From: JAHDCJ01 sp039028895
GTDB taxonomy: Bacteria > Bacteroidota > Bacteroidia > Chitinophagales > Saprospiraceae
NCBI GenBank assembly: GCA_039028895.1
Contig: JBCCHF010000038.1
Span: forward strand, 6,248 to 70,247
Reading direction: 5' to 3'
Length of the DNA stretch: 64,000 nucleotides
Shown one piece after another: positions 29,001 to 36,527 of this stretch. Below the pieces are notes generated by a model that searched no databases, was not told the origin of the DNA, and was given only the letters and a program-made list of their open reading frames with translations. The number at the start of each line of letters is the position of its first letter. Within the stretch, counting starts at the first letter, position 1. The position numbers and the translations under genes were made by a program.

Positions 29001-29824
29001 GTATTGTCAGGATTAACTTTGAAAATAGGGAGCCCCTTTTCCAGGAACTGACCAATCAAAGGCTTCCCTTCGGAGCCATCACTGCAAACCTTGAAAATGC
29101 ACAGGCATTAGTTATCCCCAATAGCGATAATCCTGATGAAAAAATGGACCTGATAAACATCAATTTTAAACCGCTGACCCAAAACACCAGTTCCAGGAAA
29201 CTGGACATCATGATAAAAGATCGGCACGCGGATGTCACGACCAGACTCGAAATTGATGGTGCCCCTACAGCCGGTTTCAGGAGTTATTTTTCAGGAATGA
29301 ATAATGACCAGCTTCGCGAAACCATAATCGACTATTATAACGATGATTTTGAAGGCAGTCTGAGTCTCAATGATTTTGACTTTAATGACCTCGATGGACG
29401 GGGCGATAAATTTATTTTCAATTCAAATTTTGAAGTAGAAAATGTGGTAAAAAGCATTGGAGGTTTCAAGGCCATCAAACCGCCTTTTGTTGAAAAGATC
29501 ATCAGCCTCAACAATTTCCCTGATGAACCAAGAAGCCATGAATTACAGTACTGGGAGTACGAAGACATGGAATCTTATTACACCGAGATCGTCGTTGAGA
29601 TCCCTGAAGGACAGGCATGGATGGATTTGCCGGAAAATGTAAATATCGATGAGTTTTTCATGAACTATTCACTCACTTTTGAGAAAATTGACAACCGGAA
29701 ATTGAAGATTACCCGCTCAGCCGACCTCAAACGCATCAACATCCCCGCTGAAAAATACCAGGCCTTCAGGGATGTGATCAGGGAGGTGGTTGCTGCGGAA
29801 GATGTTTATTTGGCATTTAAGTAG
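26069..29824 (+). CDS. Exported TPR / DUF3857 / transglutaminase-like protein
   Basis: 1251 residues. Signal peptide 1-18 (PVFLLFLLFSLNIAA). Helical TPR-type repeats span much of 330-640 (NPDDVLNHLKLAMVYRRSKKFNEAIKVLKKGLEMYP; FNSGLWKSRAYIHEALNKKELAKEDF). A DUF3857-type beta domain follows at about 650-850 (AVQVLNDAGIDHWKESYISY, KGDAIHIEYRKEF). The transglutaminase-like core at about 880-1010 shows GDCKDVSTLYYTLAEMAGL (Cys near 935) and SNSFNHCIV (His near 977). The C-terminal 200 residues are beta-rich. DUF3857 and transglutaminase-like domains are often paired in Bacteroidota periplasmic or surface proteins. Whether it cross-links, hydrolyses or merely binds protein is not known. Confidence 0.8.
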   Translation: MKTPVFLLFLLFSLNIAADPLDDIWKALESKDWKLTDQLISKSMKNPQTRMSASLIKVLLEELEGNENTFRIFEDAISDMSDPSPYIFAHWLEGAVTNGYENKDTERLKYLKKLLKTESIHPTITGSGNYILGHHHQSLNDMAEARKYWDKIQSIKNWQFTGTFDNRSGSGFENDYGPISNPKPDAVFKSQLNSDIRWYEPAYLPYDPWVSTHDYFDDRSGIIFAQTFVEVSEESEVLLAIGMSGNLKVWVNDGLVISSEHEYRTDMDQLVVPVRLNKGYNRLLVQLGYTDETEYPNFMMRFYDKDFQLISGRFNVSPSYQPYKKAEKTELTPAMPHFAESFFEKKIKENPDDVLNHLKLAMVYRRSKKFNEAIKVLKKGLEMYPQNILMNKELMLCYMNLSNRTEMLKQLEFIRSLKPNTLFLLIYDFNQELELENYAEAHEKLALVGDILGKESDTYYDMYIKLAANERKVQELYGAIQDAFSKYPDESLFLNYMFRLLKNQGDTSDKAYGIIEEYLKNHFDYPVLTMLFNEYVYLGRKKEAEKLLTNVLENYPGDLTTVNMLMNFYYKKEDYKKALQYTDMALTCSPFNSGLWKSRAYIHEALNKKELAKEDFKQTIHFNPNSFEAREKLRDLEGKKAILSYFEKENATDIILEEINQPYKSDENFRYIYKESNHVIFPEGASMQFTNIAVQVLNDAGIDHWKESYISYNSYWENLFIVKAQVIKANGQKVAAERNYNDLVFPSLEKGDAIHIEYRKEFYTAGKLAKEFWLNHIFNSFYPVDNSVFRFWVPKGQEFHIKYRNTAQEPEKSNIDDFDCYQWVLENPKQCKGENYMPTLLKSGMVVSISSVESWDVIADWYHDLAMPRAKSDYNIDRVYQELFEGKENADEMEKARIIYDYICENIEYSSVSFLQSSYVPKKPMMTVSSRLGDCKDVSTLYYTLAEMAGLSTNLVLVRTRDLGEESLPLPSNSFNHCIVRINFENREPLFQELTNQRLPFGAITANLENAQALVIPNSDNPDEKMDLININFKPLTQNTSSRKLDIMIKDRHADVTTRLEIDGAPTAGFRSYFSGMNNDQLRETIIDYYNDDFEGSLSLNDFDFNDLDGRGDKFIFNSNFEVENVVKSIGGFKAIKPPFVEKIISLNNFPDEPRSHELQYWEYEDMESYYTEIVVEIPEGQAWMDLPENVNIDEFFMNYSLTFEKIDNRKLKITRSADLKRINIPAEKYQAFRDVIREVVAAEDVYLAFK

Positions 29825-29946
29825 TGTCTGTTCAAAATTGTTGGGCATTTTTACTTTTGATCTTGAAAATGTGAATTGAATAGTCACGTTTTTTCAGGAA
29901 TCATAAAATTTTGTTAAACCAAAAGATTTGTCATTTTAAAAAATGC

Positions 29947-29993
29947 GAAAACGGTATTTTCAGTTAACCCAATCGTTAACCAAAACCGTTTTC
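29947..29993 (+). promoter_or_regulatory. Hairpin abutting the start codon of the PDZ-hydrolase gene
   Basis: GAAAACGGT (29947-29955) pairs perfectly with ACCGTTTTC (29985-29993). Inside, two GTTAAC hexamers (29963-29968 and 29975-29980) pair again, making a two-tier hairpin. The right arm ends one base before the ATG at 29995, so the folded RNA would bury the ribosome-binding region. As DNA it could equally be an operator. Confidence 0.5.
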
Positions 29994-29994
29994 T

Positions 29995-31329
29995 ATGTTA
30001 CGTATTTTACTACTTTCAATTCTATCCATTTCTACTGTACTTTTTTCTTCAGCTCAGGAACTGGAGCGCAGGGCGTTCATGGGTATACTGCTCAGCGCCA
30101 TCGATGAAGATATGCGTAGCCAAGCTGGATTTAAGGGTGATGATGGAATTTTCGTCTTAAGGGTTTTTGACAAATCATCTGCCTCCGCTGCTGATATCAA
30201 GGCCGATGATATTCTCATTTCGCTTAATGATGAACCGATTGTTGGAGTAAGCCCTTTCCTTGGCATGCTGAAGCAATTCAAGACCGGTGATAAGGTCGCT
30301 CTTGAAATTTTCCGTGAAGGAAAAATAATTACCAAAGACCTTGAGCTAAAACCATTTCCGAAAGAATCCAATCCGGCTTTTGAAACCATATACAGTTCAG
30401 TTGTAAATGGCGATAACCATCAACGGATCTTCCTGACCAAGCCTTTTGGAGATGGCCCATTTCCTACGGTTATGGTTCTTCAGGGTGTGGGCTGCGCCAG
30501 TTCTGAGTATCCTTTCGAGTCTATGCGAGGCATGTCTTACGAAATAATTGATTCTCTAACAAGAGCAGGTTATGCGACAATAAGAGTGGAACGATCAGGC
30601 ATGGGCGATAATAAAGGACAACCTTGTCTTGACATAGATTTCAAAACTGATCTTGGAGGATTCAGGGCAACAATCGCCAAACTAGGTGAATTTAGTTTTG
30701 TTGACCAGGATGCTTTATTCCTTATGGGATTTAGCATGGGTGGTGTTATTGCCCCTTTGCTTGCTAACGAGACTGACGTTAAAGGCATTATTGCATATGG
30801 AACCGCAAGCCTCAACTGGAAAGATTACGAAACCGAAAATAGTAGAAGACAGTATCCGCTTAATTTTGAAAATTATGAATCCTTTGCAGAAAATATGCGT
30901 TTGCTGGAATTGTTGCTTACGGAGTTTTACAACAAACAAAAGACACCAGAGCAAATTGCGGATGAATACCCAGAACATGCCGAGTGGATTACCCAACGGT
31001 TGGGTATCTATCCAATGCACTACCGTTATTTCCAACAGGTTGCAGAACTCAACACCCTTGACCTCTGGTACGAATGCAATGCCCATGTGCTAGCGGTTCA
31101 TGGGTCTTCGGATTATGTAAGTTCGGCAAATGATCATGCTCTTATCGCCGAGGTAGTCAATAACAAAAAGCCCGGATCTGCAACCTATGTCGAACTTGAG
31201 CATGCTGATCACTGGTTCAACTATGCAGAAACTTATGAAGAAAGTCAGACTGCTGTCAATTCTGGGAATGCAGAGATAAATCGTGATTTTATTCCGCTGA
31301 TATTGGCCTGGTTAAAAAAATTGGCATAG
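29995..31329 (+). CDS. Exported PDZ plus alpha/beta-hydrolase protein
   Basis: 444 residues. Signal peptide 1-20 (ILLLSILSISTVLFSSA). A PDZ domain spans about 25-115 (FMGILL, DGIFVLRVFDKSSASAADIKADDILISLNDEPI, GDKVALEIFREGK). An alpha/beta-hydrolase fold spans about 130-444, with oxyanion-region strand PTVMVLQGVGC, nucleophile elbow GFSMGG (Ser near 246), and a C-terminal His in LEHADHWFNY (His near 403). An acid such as the Asp in GSSDYV completes a plausible triad. Similar PDZ-hydrolase proteins occur in Bacteroidota; the substrate is unknown. A hairpin overlaps its translation start and a terminator follows. Confidence 0.8.
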   Translation: MLRILLLSILSISTVLFSSAQELERRAFMGILLSAIDEDMRSQAGFKGDDGIFVLRVFDKSSASAADIKADDILISLNDEPIVGVSPFLGMLKQFKTGDKVALEIFREGKIITKDLELKPFPKESNPAFETIYSSVVNGDNHQRIFLTKPFGDGPFPTVMVLQGVGCASSEYPFESMRGMSYEIIDSLTRAGYATIRVERSGMGDNKGQPCLDIDFKTDLGGFRATIAKLGEFSFVDQDALFLMGFSMGGVIAPLLANETDVKGIIAYGTASLNWKDYETENSRRQYPLNFENYESFAENMRLLELLLTEFYNKQKTPEQIADEYPEHAEWITQRLGIYPMHYRYFQQVAELNTLDLWYECNAHVLAVHGSSDYVSSANDHALIAEVVNNKKPGSATYVELEHADHWFNYAETYEESQTAVNSGNAEINRDFIPLILAWLKKLA

Positions 31330-31378
31330 GATTTGAAATAATCCTAATCAGAAGTGAGTAACGACTAAGGAGAACCCC

Positions 31379-31410
31379 AAAAAAGTGGTAACCTATCTAA
31401 ACCACCTTTT
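31379..31410 (+). terminator. Probable Rho-independent terminator
   Basis: AAAA-A-GTGGT pairs with ACCAC-C-TTTT around AACCTATCTAA, ending in a short T-run, 50 bases after the PDZ-hydrolase stop codon. Confidence 0.45.
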
Positions 31411-31509
31411 ATCCCCAAAGGCGCCAAAACTTCAATTCGCAATCAACTTGGCGGTTTACCGTCAGTTTCTACTATATATACCGGAGATTCCGGACGACTT
31501 ATTATCTAT

Positions 31510-31536
31510 GGGTGAGGCAATGCTTCACCCTTTTTT
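31510..31536 (+). terminator. Strong Rho-independent terminator
   Basis: GGGTGAGGCA pairs with TGCTTCACCC (one G-T wobble) around a single-base apex and is followed by six Ts. It lies between the PDZ-hydrolase gene and the LRR-BRCT gene. Its presence argues against a GTG start at 31512 for the latter. Confidence 0.8.
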
Positions 31537-31571
31537 ATTTCAGGCCGCTCAATATCGCTATCTTAGTATTA

Positions 31572-32807
31572 ATGCATGTCCGTGATATCAAAAAAGCGCT
31601 TCGTTACCCTTCAAAGATAACAAGCCTTAATCTCAGCTCTTCCAAACCGAAACTGACAGAAATCCCAAAGTCTATCTATGCATTTGGAAATCTCGAGAAG
31701 CTTGATCTCAGTAATAATGAAATAAAGGTCCTTCCGGTTAGCCTTTTTGATGCGTTTCCGAAACTTAAGTCCCTCAATGTTTCAAAAAATAGAGGTATCA
31801 GATTTAATGGATTTTCAAGTTTTAAAACGCATAATATTGAAAGTCTCGACCTGGCTGGTTGTCGCTTGACTGAATTGCCGGATTTCCTACTAAACTGTAA
31901 TTGGTTAAGGCAGATTGACCTTTCGTCATCATACATAAAATCACTGCCTCGTGAATGGATTTTGGTGCGATCGCTAAAGTCGATTGCTTGCCGTAATAAT
32001 GCAGTATTAAAAAAGTATCTGACCAGAGTTGAACCTTTCCGCAATGACTTTAATCGACTTTCTTTGACTGATCACCAAAGGGAAACCATTTATGCCTTTT
32101 TTTCTGAAAAGTCGATAGATGAAAGTCAGATATCCCATCACGATTTACTGGTGGGCGCCAATTTGAGTAAAGTTGAAAGTCGACACGAGGCATTGATAAT
32201 ACTCGACAAGAGGTTTTCAGAAGCATCATCTGTCGAAACCATTAATAAAGATTCAAGGTTAGTTTTTACTGGTCGAATACCATTTCAAAAACATCTGGAA
32301 AAACGATTAAAAGATATTGGTGCTGTCATTGAGCCTTTCCCGAGTGCACACACCACTCATATTGTAGTGGGTGAATATCCTTTTTTCAAAGGGCTATTCA
32401 TCGAGAAAAACGAACCTCGCCTTCTTAGTGCCCGTAATTTGTTCAATAGCCTGACTCTCAAGCGATTTAAAGGAAAAGAAAAAAATCATTTCGTTGAGAA
32501 GATTCGATTATTGCTCAATTCCAGAATTAGTCAAAACATTGAATTGGCTCTAAATTTACTATCCGCTGTACGTATTCCTAAGGAATTAATGACAGACCTT
32601 TTGGAGCTTTGGTTCACGACCAACAACCAGGACTGGAAACGGCATATAAAAGCTCTACTGGAATTAAATGGACAGCCAGGCCTCCCGGTTTTACTTGCCA
32701 GCTTAAGTCAAATTCATTCCGGTAAACGGAAAAAAATTTCAATAAAAACCTTAAGAAAATTAGGATTGGATGATCGCCGGGTAAAGGCATTATTAGACAA
32801 TCAATAA
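31572..32807 (+). CDS. Leucine-rich repeat protein with BRCT domain
   Basis: 411 residues from the ATG at 31572. An upstream in-frame GTG at 31512 is rejected because it lies inside a terminator hairpin. Leucine-rich repeats occupy about 10-135 (SLNLSSSKPKLTEIPKSIYAFGNLEKLDLSNNEIKVLP, SLDLAGCRLTELPDFL). A BRCT-like domain follows at about 235-305 (RLVFTGRIPFQKHLEKRLKDIGAVIEPFPSAHTTHIVVG). A helical C-terminal tail resembles HEAT-like repeats. BRCT domains bind phosphopeptides or mediate contacts in DNA repair proteins; this LRR-BRCT pairing has no function I can assign. It has no signal peptide, so it is cytoplasmic. Its end overlaps the convergent rarA gene by 7 bases. Confidence 0.75.
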   Translation: MHVRDIKKALRYPSKITSLNLSSSKPKLTEIPKSIYAFGNLEKLDLSNNEIKVLPVSLFDAFPKLKSLNVSKNRGIRFNGFSSFKTHNIESLDLAGCRLTELPDFLLNCNWLRQIDLSSSYIKSLPREWILVRSLKSIACRNNAVLKKYLTRVEPFRNDFNRLSLTDHQRETIYAFFSEKSIDESQISHHDLLVGANLSKVESRHEALIILDKRFSEASSVETINKDSRLVFTGRIPFQKHLEKRLKDIGAVIEPFPSAHTTHIVVGEYPFFKGLFIEKNEPRLLSARNLFNSLTLKRFKGKEKNHFVEKIRLLLNSRISQNIELALNLLSAVRIPKELMTDLLELWFTTNNQDWKRHIKALLELNGQPGLPVLLASLSQIHSGKRKKISIKTLRKLGLDDRRVKALLDNQ

Positions 32808-34078
32808 CCGTACTTTTCTTTCCACCAATTTAATAAGCGCTCTCTGATGCGTTGCTCAGAAGGGTTGGATGATGGTTCGTATAATGTTGTTCCATCAATA
32901 TTTTCCGGAAGGAAATTTTGATCAGCAAAATTTCCCTCGAAAGCATGTGCGTATTTGTAACCCTTACCATAATCAAGGTTTTTCATAAGCTTGGTTGGTG
33001 CGTTTCGAATATGGAGCGGAACCGGGAGGTTACCCGTTTTTCTGACCAGATCCTGAGCCTTATTGATCGCCATATAAGCCGAGTTACTTTTTGGCGAAGT
33101 TGCCATGTAAATCGTCACTTCTGCAAGGATAATACGTGATTCGGGCCAACCAACATTATGGATGGCCTGGAAACAATTATTGGCCAGCAAAAGTGCATTC
33201 GGGTTAGCCAAGCCAATGTCTTCTGCGGCAGAAATGACCAGTCGTCGTGCAATGAATTTTGGGTCTTCGCCCCCTTCTACCATTCGTGCGAGCCAGTAAA
33301 TTGCAGCATTTGGGTCAGACCCCCTGATCGATTTGATAAATGCCGAGGCAATGTCGTAATGCAATTCACCACCTTTGTCGTACATGGCCAGATTTTGCTG
33401 TAGTCGATCGGTGACTGTCTCGTTGGTGATTTCGATCAGGTTCTCTTTATCAGGAGCTGCATTGATGACAATTTCAAGGATGTTTAACAGCTTTCGGGCA
33501 TCGCCACCTGAATGCATGAAGAAAGCATCGTATTCCTTAATCTCAACCTTGAGTTTTTTCAGTACCTCGTCGTTTTTCAAGGCATAATCGATTAAAGACG
33601 CGAGATCTTCTTTATCAAGATGTTTGAGAATGTAGACCTGGCAACGGGATAACAGAGGAGAGATAACTTCGAAAGATGGGTTCTCAGTGGTTGCGCCGAT
33701 CAATGTTACGGTTCCATCTTCAACTGCTCCCAGCAAGGAATCTTGCTGGGATTTGCTAAATCTATGAATCTCATCAATAAAAAGTATGGGGTTAGGCGCA
33801 TTGAAAAACCGTTGACGTTTGGCCTTGTCGATGGTTTCCCTAATATCCTTTACACCACTATTTATCGCGCTGAGTTGGAAAAATGGCCTATGCAGTTGGT
33901 TTGCGATAATTCGGGCAAGGGTTGTTTTCCCGACACCAGGTGGGCCCCACATGATGAATGAGGGTATATTACCAGAATCGATAGCTTGCCACAATATCGA
34001 CTGCTCTCCTACCAGGTGTTGTTGACCAAGATACCTGTCAAGGCTTTTGGGGCGCAGGCGTTCAGCTAGTGGTTGCAT
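32801..34078 (-). CDS. rarA: Replication-associated recombination protein A (AAA+ ATPase RarA/MgsA)
   Basis: 425 residues, the normal length. RarA is a clamp-loader-related AAA+ ATPase that acts at stalled replication forks. N-terminal PLAERLRPKSLDRYLGQQHL is diagnostic. Walker A is GPPGVGKT (45-52), Walker B ILFIDEIH (98-105), sensor 1 region GATTENPSF (128-136) with the arginine finger SRC in PLLSRCQ. The C-terminal half carries the family tetramerisation region (SIRGSDPNAAIYWLARMVEGGEDP, AAEDIGLANP). It follows the coiled-coil gene by 18 bases on the same strand, so the two may share a message. Confidence 0.95.
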   Translation of the reverse strand: MQPLAERLRPKSLDRYLGQQHLVGEQSILWQAIDSGNIPSFIMWGPPGVGKTTLARIIANQLHRPFFQLSAINSGVKDIRETIDKAKRQRFFNAPNPILFIDEIHRFSKSQQDSLLGAVEDGTVTLIGATTENPSFEVISPLLSRCQVYILKHLDKEDLASLIDYALKNDEVLKKLKVEIKEYDAFFMHSGGDARKLLNILEIVINAAPDKENLIEITNETVTDRLQQNLAMYDKGGELHYDIASAFIKSIRGSDPNAAIYWLARMVEGGEDPKFIARRLVISAAEDIGLANPNALLLANNCFQAIHNVGWPESRIILAEVTIYMATSPKSNSAYMAINKAQDLVRKTGNLPVPLHIRNAPTKLMKNLDYGKGYKYAHAFEGNFADQNFLPENIDGTTLYEPSSNPSEQRIRERLLNWWKEKYGY

Positions 34079-34096
34079 CGATAATTATTCAAATTT

Positions 34097-35044
34097 CTAA
34101 AACCCTATTGGCTCCGGTTTTCCATTGCGCATGATATCGATAGTTCCGTTCTGCAGCGGGAATTCTTCTCCTTCATTAACGTAATACAGCGCCATTTTAT
34201 AACTATCACCGGGCTTTTCTTCCATGTTGACATGCATCATGGTGATAGGATTGTCTGTAAAGGTAAAAGAAAGCCCCAATTCATTCATGTCAGAATCAGG
34301 GAACTCAGGGTTGGTTTCCCTCATCGGTAATGGCCGTTTGGAATCAGCATCAACGATTTTTAGGATGAAGTTTTGATCGGCCAGTAATTCGGGCGATTCG
34401 TGATACATACTAAATTCAATATAGGTGTAGTTCCAGTTGTTCTTCTTGAGTCGTTTGATCTCTTTATCGTTTTTATCCTTCCTTGGGGAAACCAGTTGGT
34501 AAGCAACCACTGTTTTTTCGATAATCTGGAGACTGGTCTGGTAGAACTCCTCTTCCTCCTGTTTGTCCAGCATCTGATTGACGAGGCTGTCTTTGCTGAC
34601 CAGGATAGAATCTGTTGTCAGTTGCAGACTAAAGATCTGTGCTTCCAGTTCTTGCTTTTCGGACTTTTGACGGTTGGTCAGATCTGCGATAGCATTTTCT
34701 TTTTCAGCAATTTCTGCCCGTATACCTTCGATTGTTCCTCTTTGCGTCTTGATGCGGAGTTTCAGGTCTTTAATCTCTTTTTTAAGCCGTTGGACCTCTT
34801 TATCCAGTTCAGCTTTGGCTTCTTCCAGTTGTTCATTTTCAACTGATAGGCGCTCGTTTTCAGCTAAGGCATCACGCGTTGCTTGTTTCTCCAGAGCTAA
34901 TGCCCTGTCGAGTGAGTAGATGCTATCTTGCTGAGTTTCAATTTTGTCTTTTTTTGCCTGGATGGCTTTTTTCTGATTCAAGAAAACGAAGAGTAATGCA
35001 ATAACAGCCAGAGCAGCAATACCAATAATAATGTTCTTATTCAT
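34097..35044 (-). CDS. Membrane-anchored coiled-coil protein
   Basis: 315 residues from the ATG at 35044; an ATG eight codons upstream (35068) is possible but would precede the hydrophobic segment with an odd leader. The N-terminus is a transmembrane anchor (IIIGIAALAVIALLFVFLN). A long coiled coil follows at about 30-160 (heptad-rich ERLSVENEQLEEAKAELDKEV). The C-terminal 120 residues are a beta-rich domain (NWNYTYIEFSMYHES, LGLSFTFTDNPITMMHVN). I recognise no named family. The C-terminal domain is probably periplasmic or cytoplasmic depending on orientation, which is unclear. It lies after the injection-system operon but beyond a terminator, so I do not count it as part of that system. Confidence 0.7.
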   Translation of the reverse strand: MNKNIIIGIAALAVIALLFVFLNQKKAIQAKKDKIETQQDSIYSLDRALALEKQATRDALAENERLSVENEQLEEAKAELDKEVQRLKKEIKDLKLRIKTQRGTIEGIRAEIAEKENAIADLTNRQKSEKQELEAQIFSLQLTTDSILVSKDSLVNQMLDKQEEEEFYQTSLQIIEKTVVAYQLVSPRKDKNDKEIKRLKKNNWNYTYIEFSMYHESPELLADQNFILKIVDADSKRPLPMRETNPEFPDSDMNELGLSFTFTDNPITMMHVNMEEKPGDSYKMALYYVNEGEEFPLQNGTIDIMRNGKPEPIGF

Positions 35045-35097
35045 GGTGAAACAATTTAGGTGGATCAAGGGGGTTAGTAATAGTAAGTAATTACAGG

Positions 35098-35105
35098 CAA
35101 AAATA
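35098..35105 (-). promoter_or_regulatory. Candidate -7 element for the coiled-coil/rarA pair
   Basis: On the minus strand the bases read TATTTTTG, an exact TAnnTTTG match, 53 bases upstream of the ATG at 35044 and just after the operon terminator. No TTTG is seen at the -33 distance. Confidence 0.35.
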
Positions 35106-35110
35106 AAACC

Positions 35111-35142
35111 AAAAAAAAGGGATTCCTTTTCAGGAACCCCTT
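35111..35142 (-). terminator. Terminator closing the injection-system gene series
   Basis: On the minus strand AAGGGGTTCC pairs with GGAATCCCTT (one mismatch) around TGAAAA, followed by eight Ts. It is the first clear terminator met after the MoxR-type ATPase gene. Confidence 0.75.
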
Positions 35143-35414
35143 ATCAAGTCAGTCAGTCATGAGAATAAAAAAAAGTCTATTAGCTACTTTAGGTGAAATT
35201 TAATTATAACATCCTATAAAACAGGTGATTATAATTGAAAGTGGCTATTGCTTCTGCTGGGATAAATGTAATTGCAAAAATTCTGGAGGTTTGTTTACTT
35301 TTTCCAGTATTTGTGACAACAATTTTCAAACTAAGTATAAAAAAAACAAATGGAAACTGATGAAATGGCGGACAATGAGGGGATTCTTTGTGACAAATAA
35401 AAGCAGGTAATTGT
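35143..35414. other. Intergenic region without a supported gene
   Basis: AT-rich 272-base stretch between the MoxR-type ATPase stop and the terminator. Short open frames on both strands have no recognisable content, unlike their neighbours. It probably forms the 3' untranslated end of the long minus-strand message. Confidence 0.6.
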
Positions 35415-36527
35415 TTAGAGGCCAGATAGCAGCAAACTACCGATCTGAGGATTAAGGAATATTTCTTTGATCGCGGGATTTTTTGTCGACGAAAGTCTTC
35501 TTGCGAAGCCAAGCCTCAAGTCAGCTGGCAGTGCGGGAAGCGTAATAAAGCGCTCAAGGTTCTTTTTGGCCATTTCAGAAAGGGGCTCTGGATTTACATT
35601 CAAGTGGTTTGACAATCTTGCCATTATTGTGAACAGCTGGTCGTTTTTTAGCTTGAGATCACTTTTTTCATCCATTATTTTTGGCAAAATTTCCGTTTCG
35701 AAATCATTTGTGGCCAGGATTTCTTCTGGCCCGATGAGGATTTTTAAGTCATTAGTAACAAAATCCCAGAATTCGCCGGTAGTAGATGGGGTCAGGCATG
35801 CATCAGCCAATAATTGAACCATATTTGCGTTTGATTCGAGATCATCGATGCTTTTTATGGCATCAAAAAACTGGACAAGCGTACGCGGCGTAGTTCTGTT
35901 TTCAGTAAAGATTCCTGGCCGGGATAATACAAACTGGATACCGCGTTGATCAATGCCTTGATTTTCGGCCCACATTGACCATTCGATCAAATCAAACTTC
36001 ATCGTAATATGCATCATCCGTGTAATCATAGCATCATCCAATGGCGTAACAGAATAATCTCCGCCATCGGGATTTGCAGTGGCTACAATTTGCCATTGGG
36101 GGGGTAATGACCAACTTGACAAGCTGTAAACCTGGAACAATTGCATCAAGCCTCTTAAAATGCGATCATCGGCCCTGTTTAGGTCATCAATTAACAGAAT
36201 CCCGGGCCCCTTGGAAGCAGGCACCCATTTAGGCGGTGCAAATTCGGTTTTTCCGTTCACCAATGAAGGCATTCCGATAAGGTCACCCATTTCCTCAAAT
36301 TGGGCAGGCGCTATATAGGCAAACTGATATCCATTATTCGCGGCATAAGCTTCCACGAGTTCTGTTTTTCCTATTCCATGTTTTCCCCAGATACAAATCG
36401 GTGTTTTTCTTTTCCCGTTTGCTTCAGCTTCATCATTGGATTTGAACATATGACTCAGAAACGATTCAACCTGGGTTGGGGAGGCCGGAGTGCCATAAAG
36501 GATATAGTCGTGTTCGCCATTCTGCAT
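35415..36527 (-). CDS. MoxR-type AAA+ ATPase
   Basis: 370 residues. Walker A is GKHGIGKT (48-55), Walker B ILLIDDLNRA (110-119), sensor 1 ATANP (149-153), and arginine-finger region DDAMITRMMH. This layout is that of MoxR/RavA-like ATPases, which work as chaperones with VWA-domain partners in complex maturation. The start codon overlaps the stop of the VWA gene by one base, so coupled translation of an ATPase-VWA pair is very likely. It is the last gene before the operon terminator. Taking part in assembly, loading or release of the injection particle is inference from position; such a pair could also be an unrelated passenger. Confidence 0.85.
   Translation of the reverse strand: MQNGEHDYILYGTPASPTQVESFLSHMFKSNDEAEANGKRKTPICIWGKHGIGKTELVEAYAANNGYQFAYIAPAQFEEMGDLIGMPSLVNGKTEFAPPKWVPASKGPGILLIDDLNRADDRILRGLMQLFQVYSLSSWSLPPQWQIVATANPDGGDYSVTPLDDAMITRMMHITMKFDLIEWSMWAENQGIDQRGIQFVLSRPGIFTENRTTPRTLVQFFDAIKSIDDLESNANMVQLLADACLTPSTTGEFWDFVTNDLKILIGPEEILATNDFETEILPKIMDEKSDLKLKNDQLFTIMARLSNHLNVNPEPLSEMAKKNLERFITLPALPADLRLGFARRLSSTKNPAIKEIFLNPQIGSLLLSGL

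Noticed and set aside
29840..29900. Possible terminator GTGA ... TCAC followed by TTTTTT after the transglutaminase-like gene
   Set aside because: The stem is only 4 bp and weak.
31512..31571. GTG start for the LRR-BRCT gene
   Set aside because: The codon lies inside a strong terminator hairpin with six Ts. The ATG at 31572 begins right before the repeats.
31385..31585. 66-codon frame between PDZ-hydrolase and LRR-BRCT genes
   Set aside because: It spans two terminator-like hairpins and has no recognisable content.
35204..35512. Minus-strand frame overlapping the MoxR ATPase end, and a plus-strand frame at 35225-35410
   Set aside because: The first overlaps the ATPase gene in another frame, and neither shows any family feature. 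The region looks like untranslated sequence.
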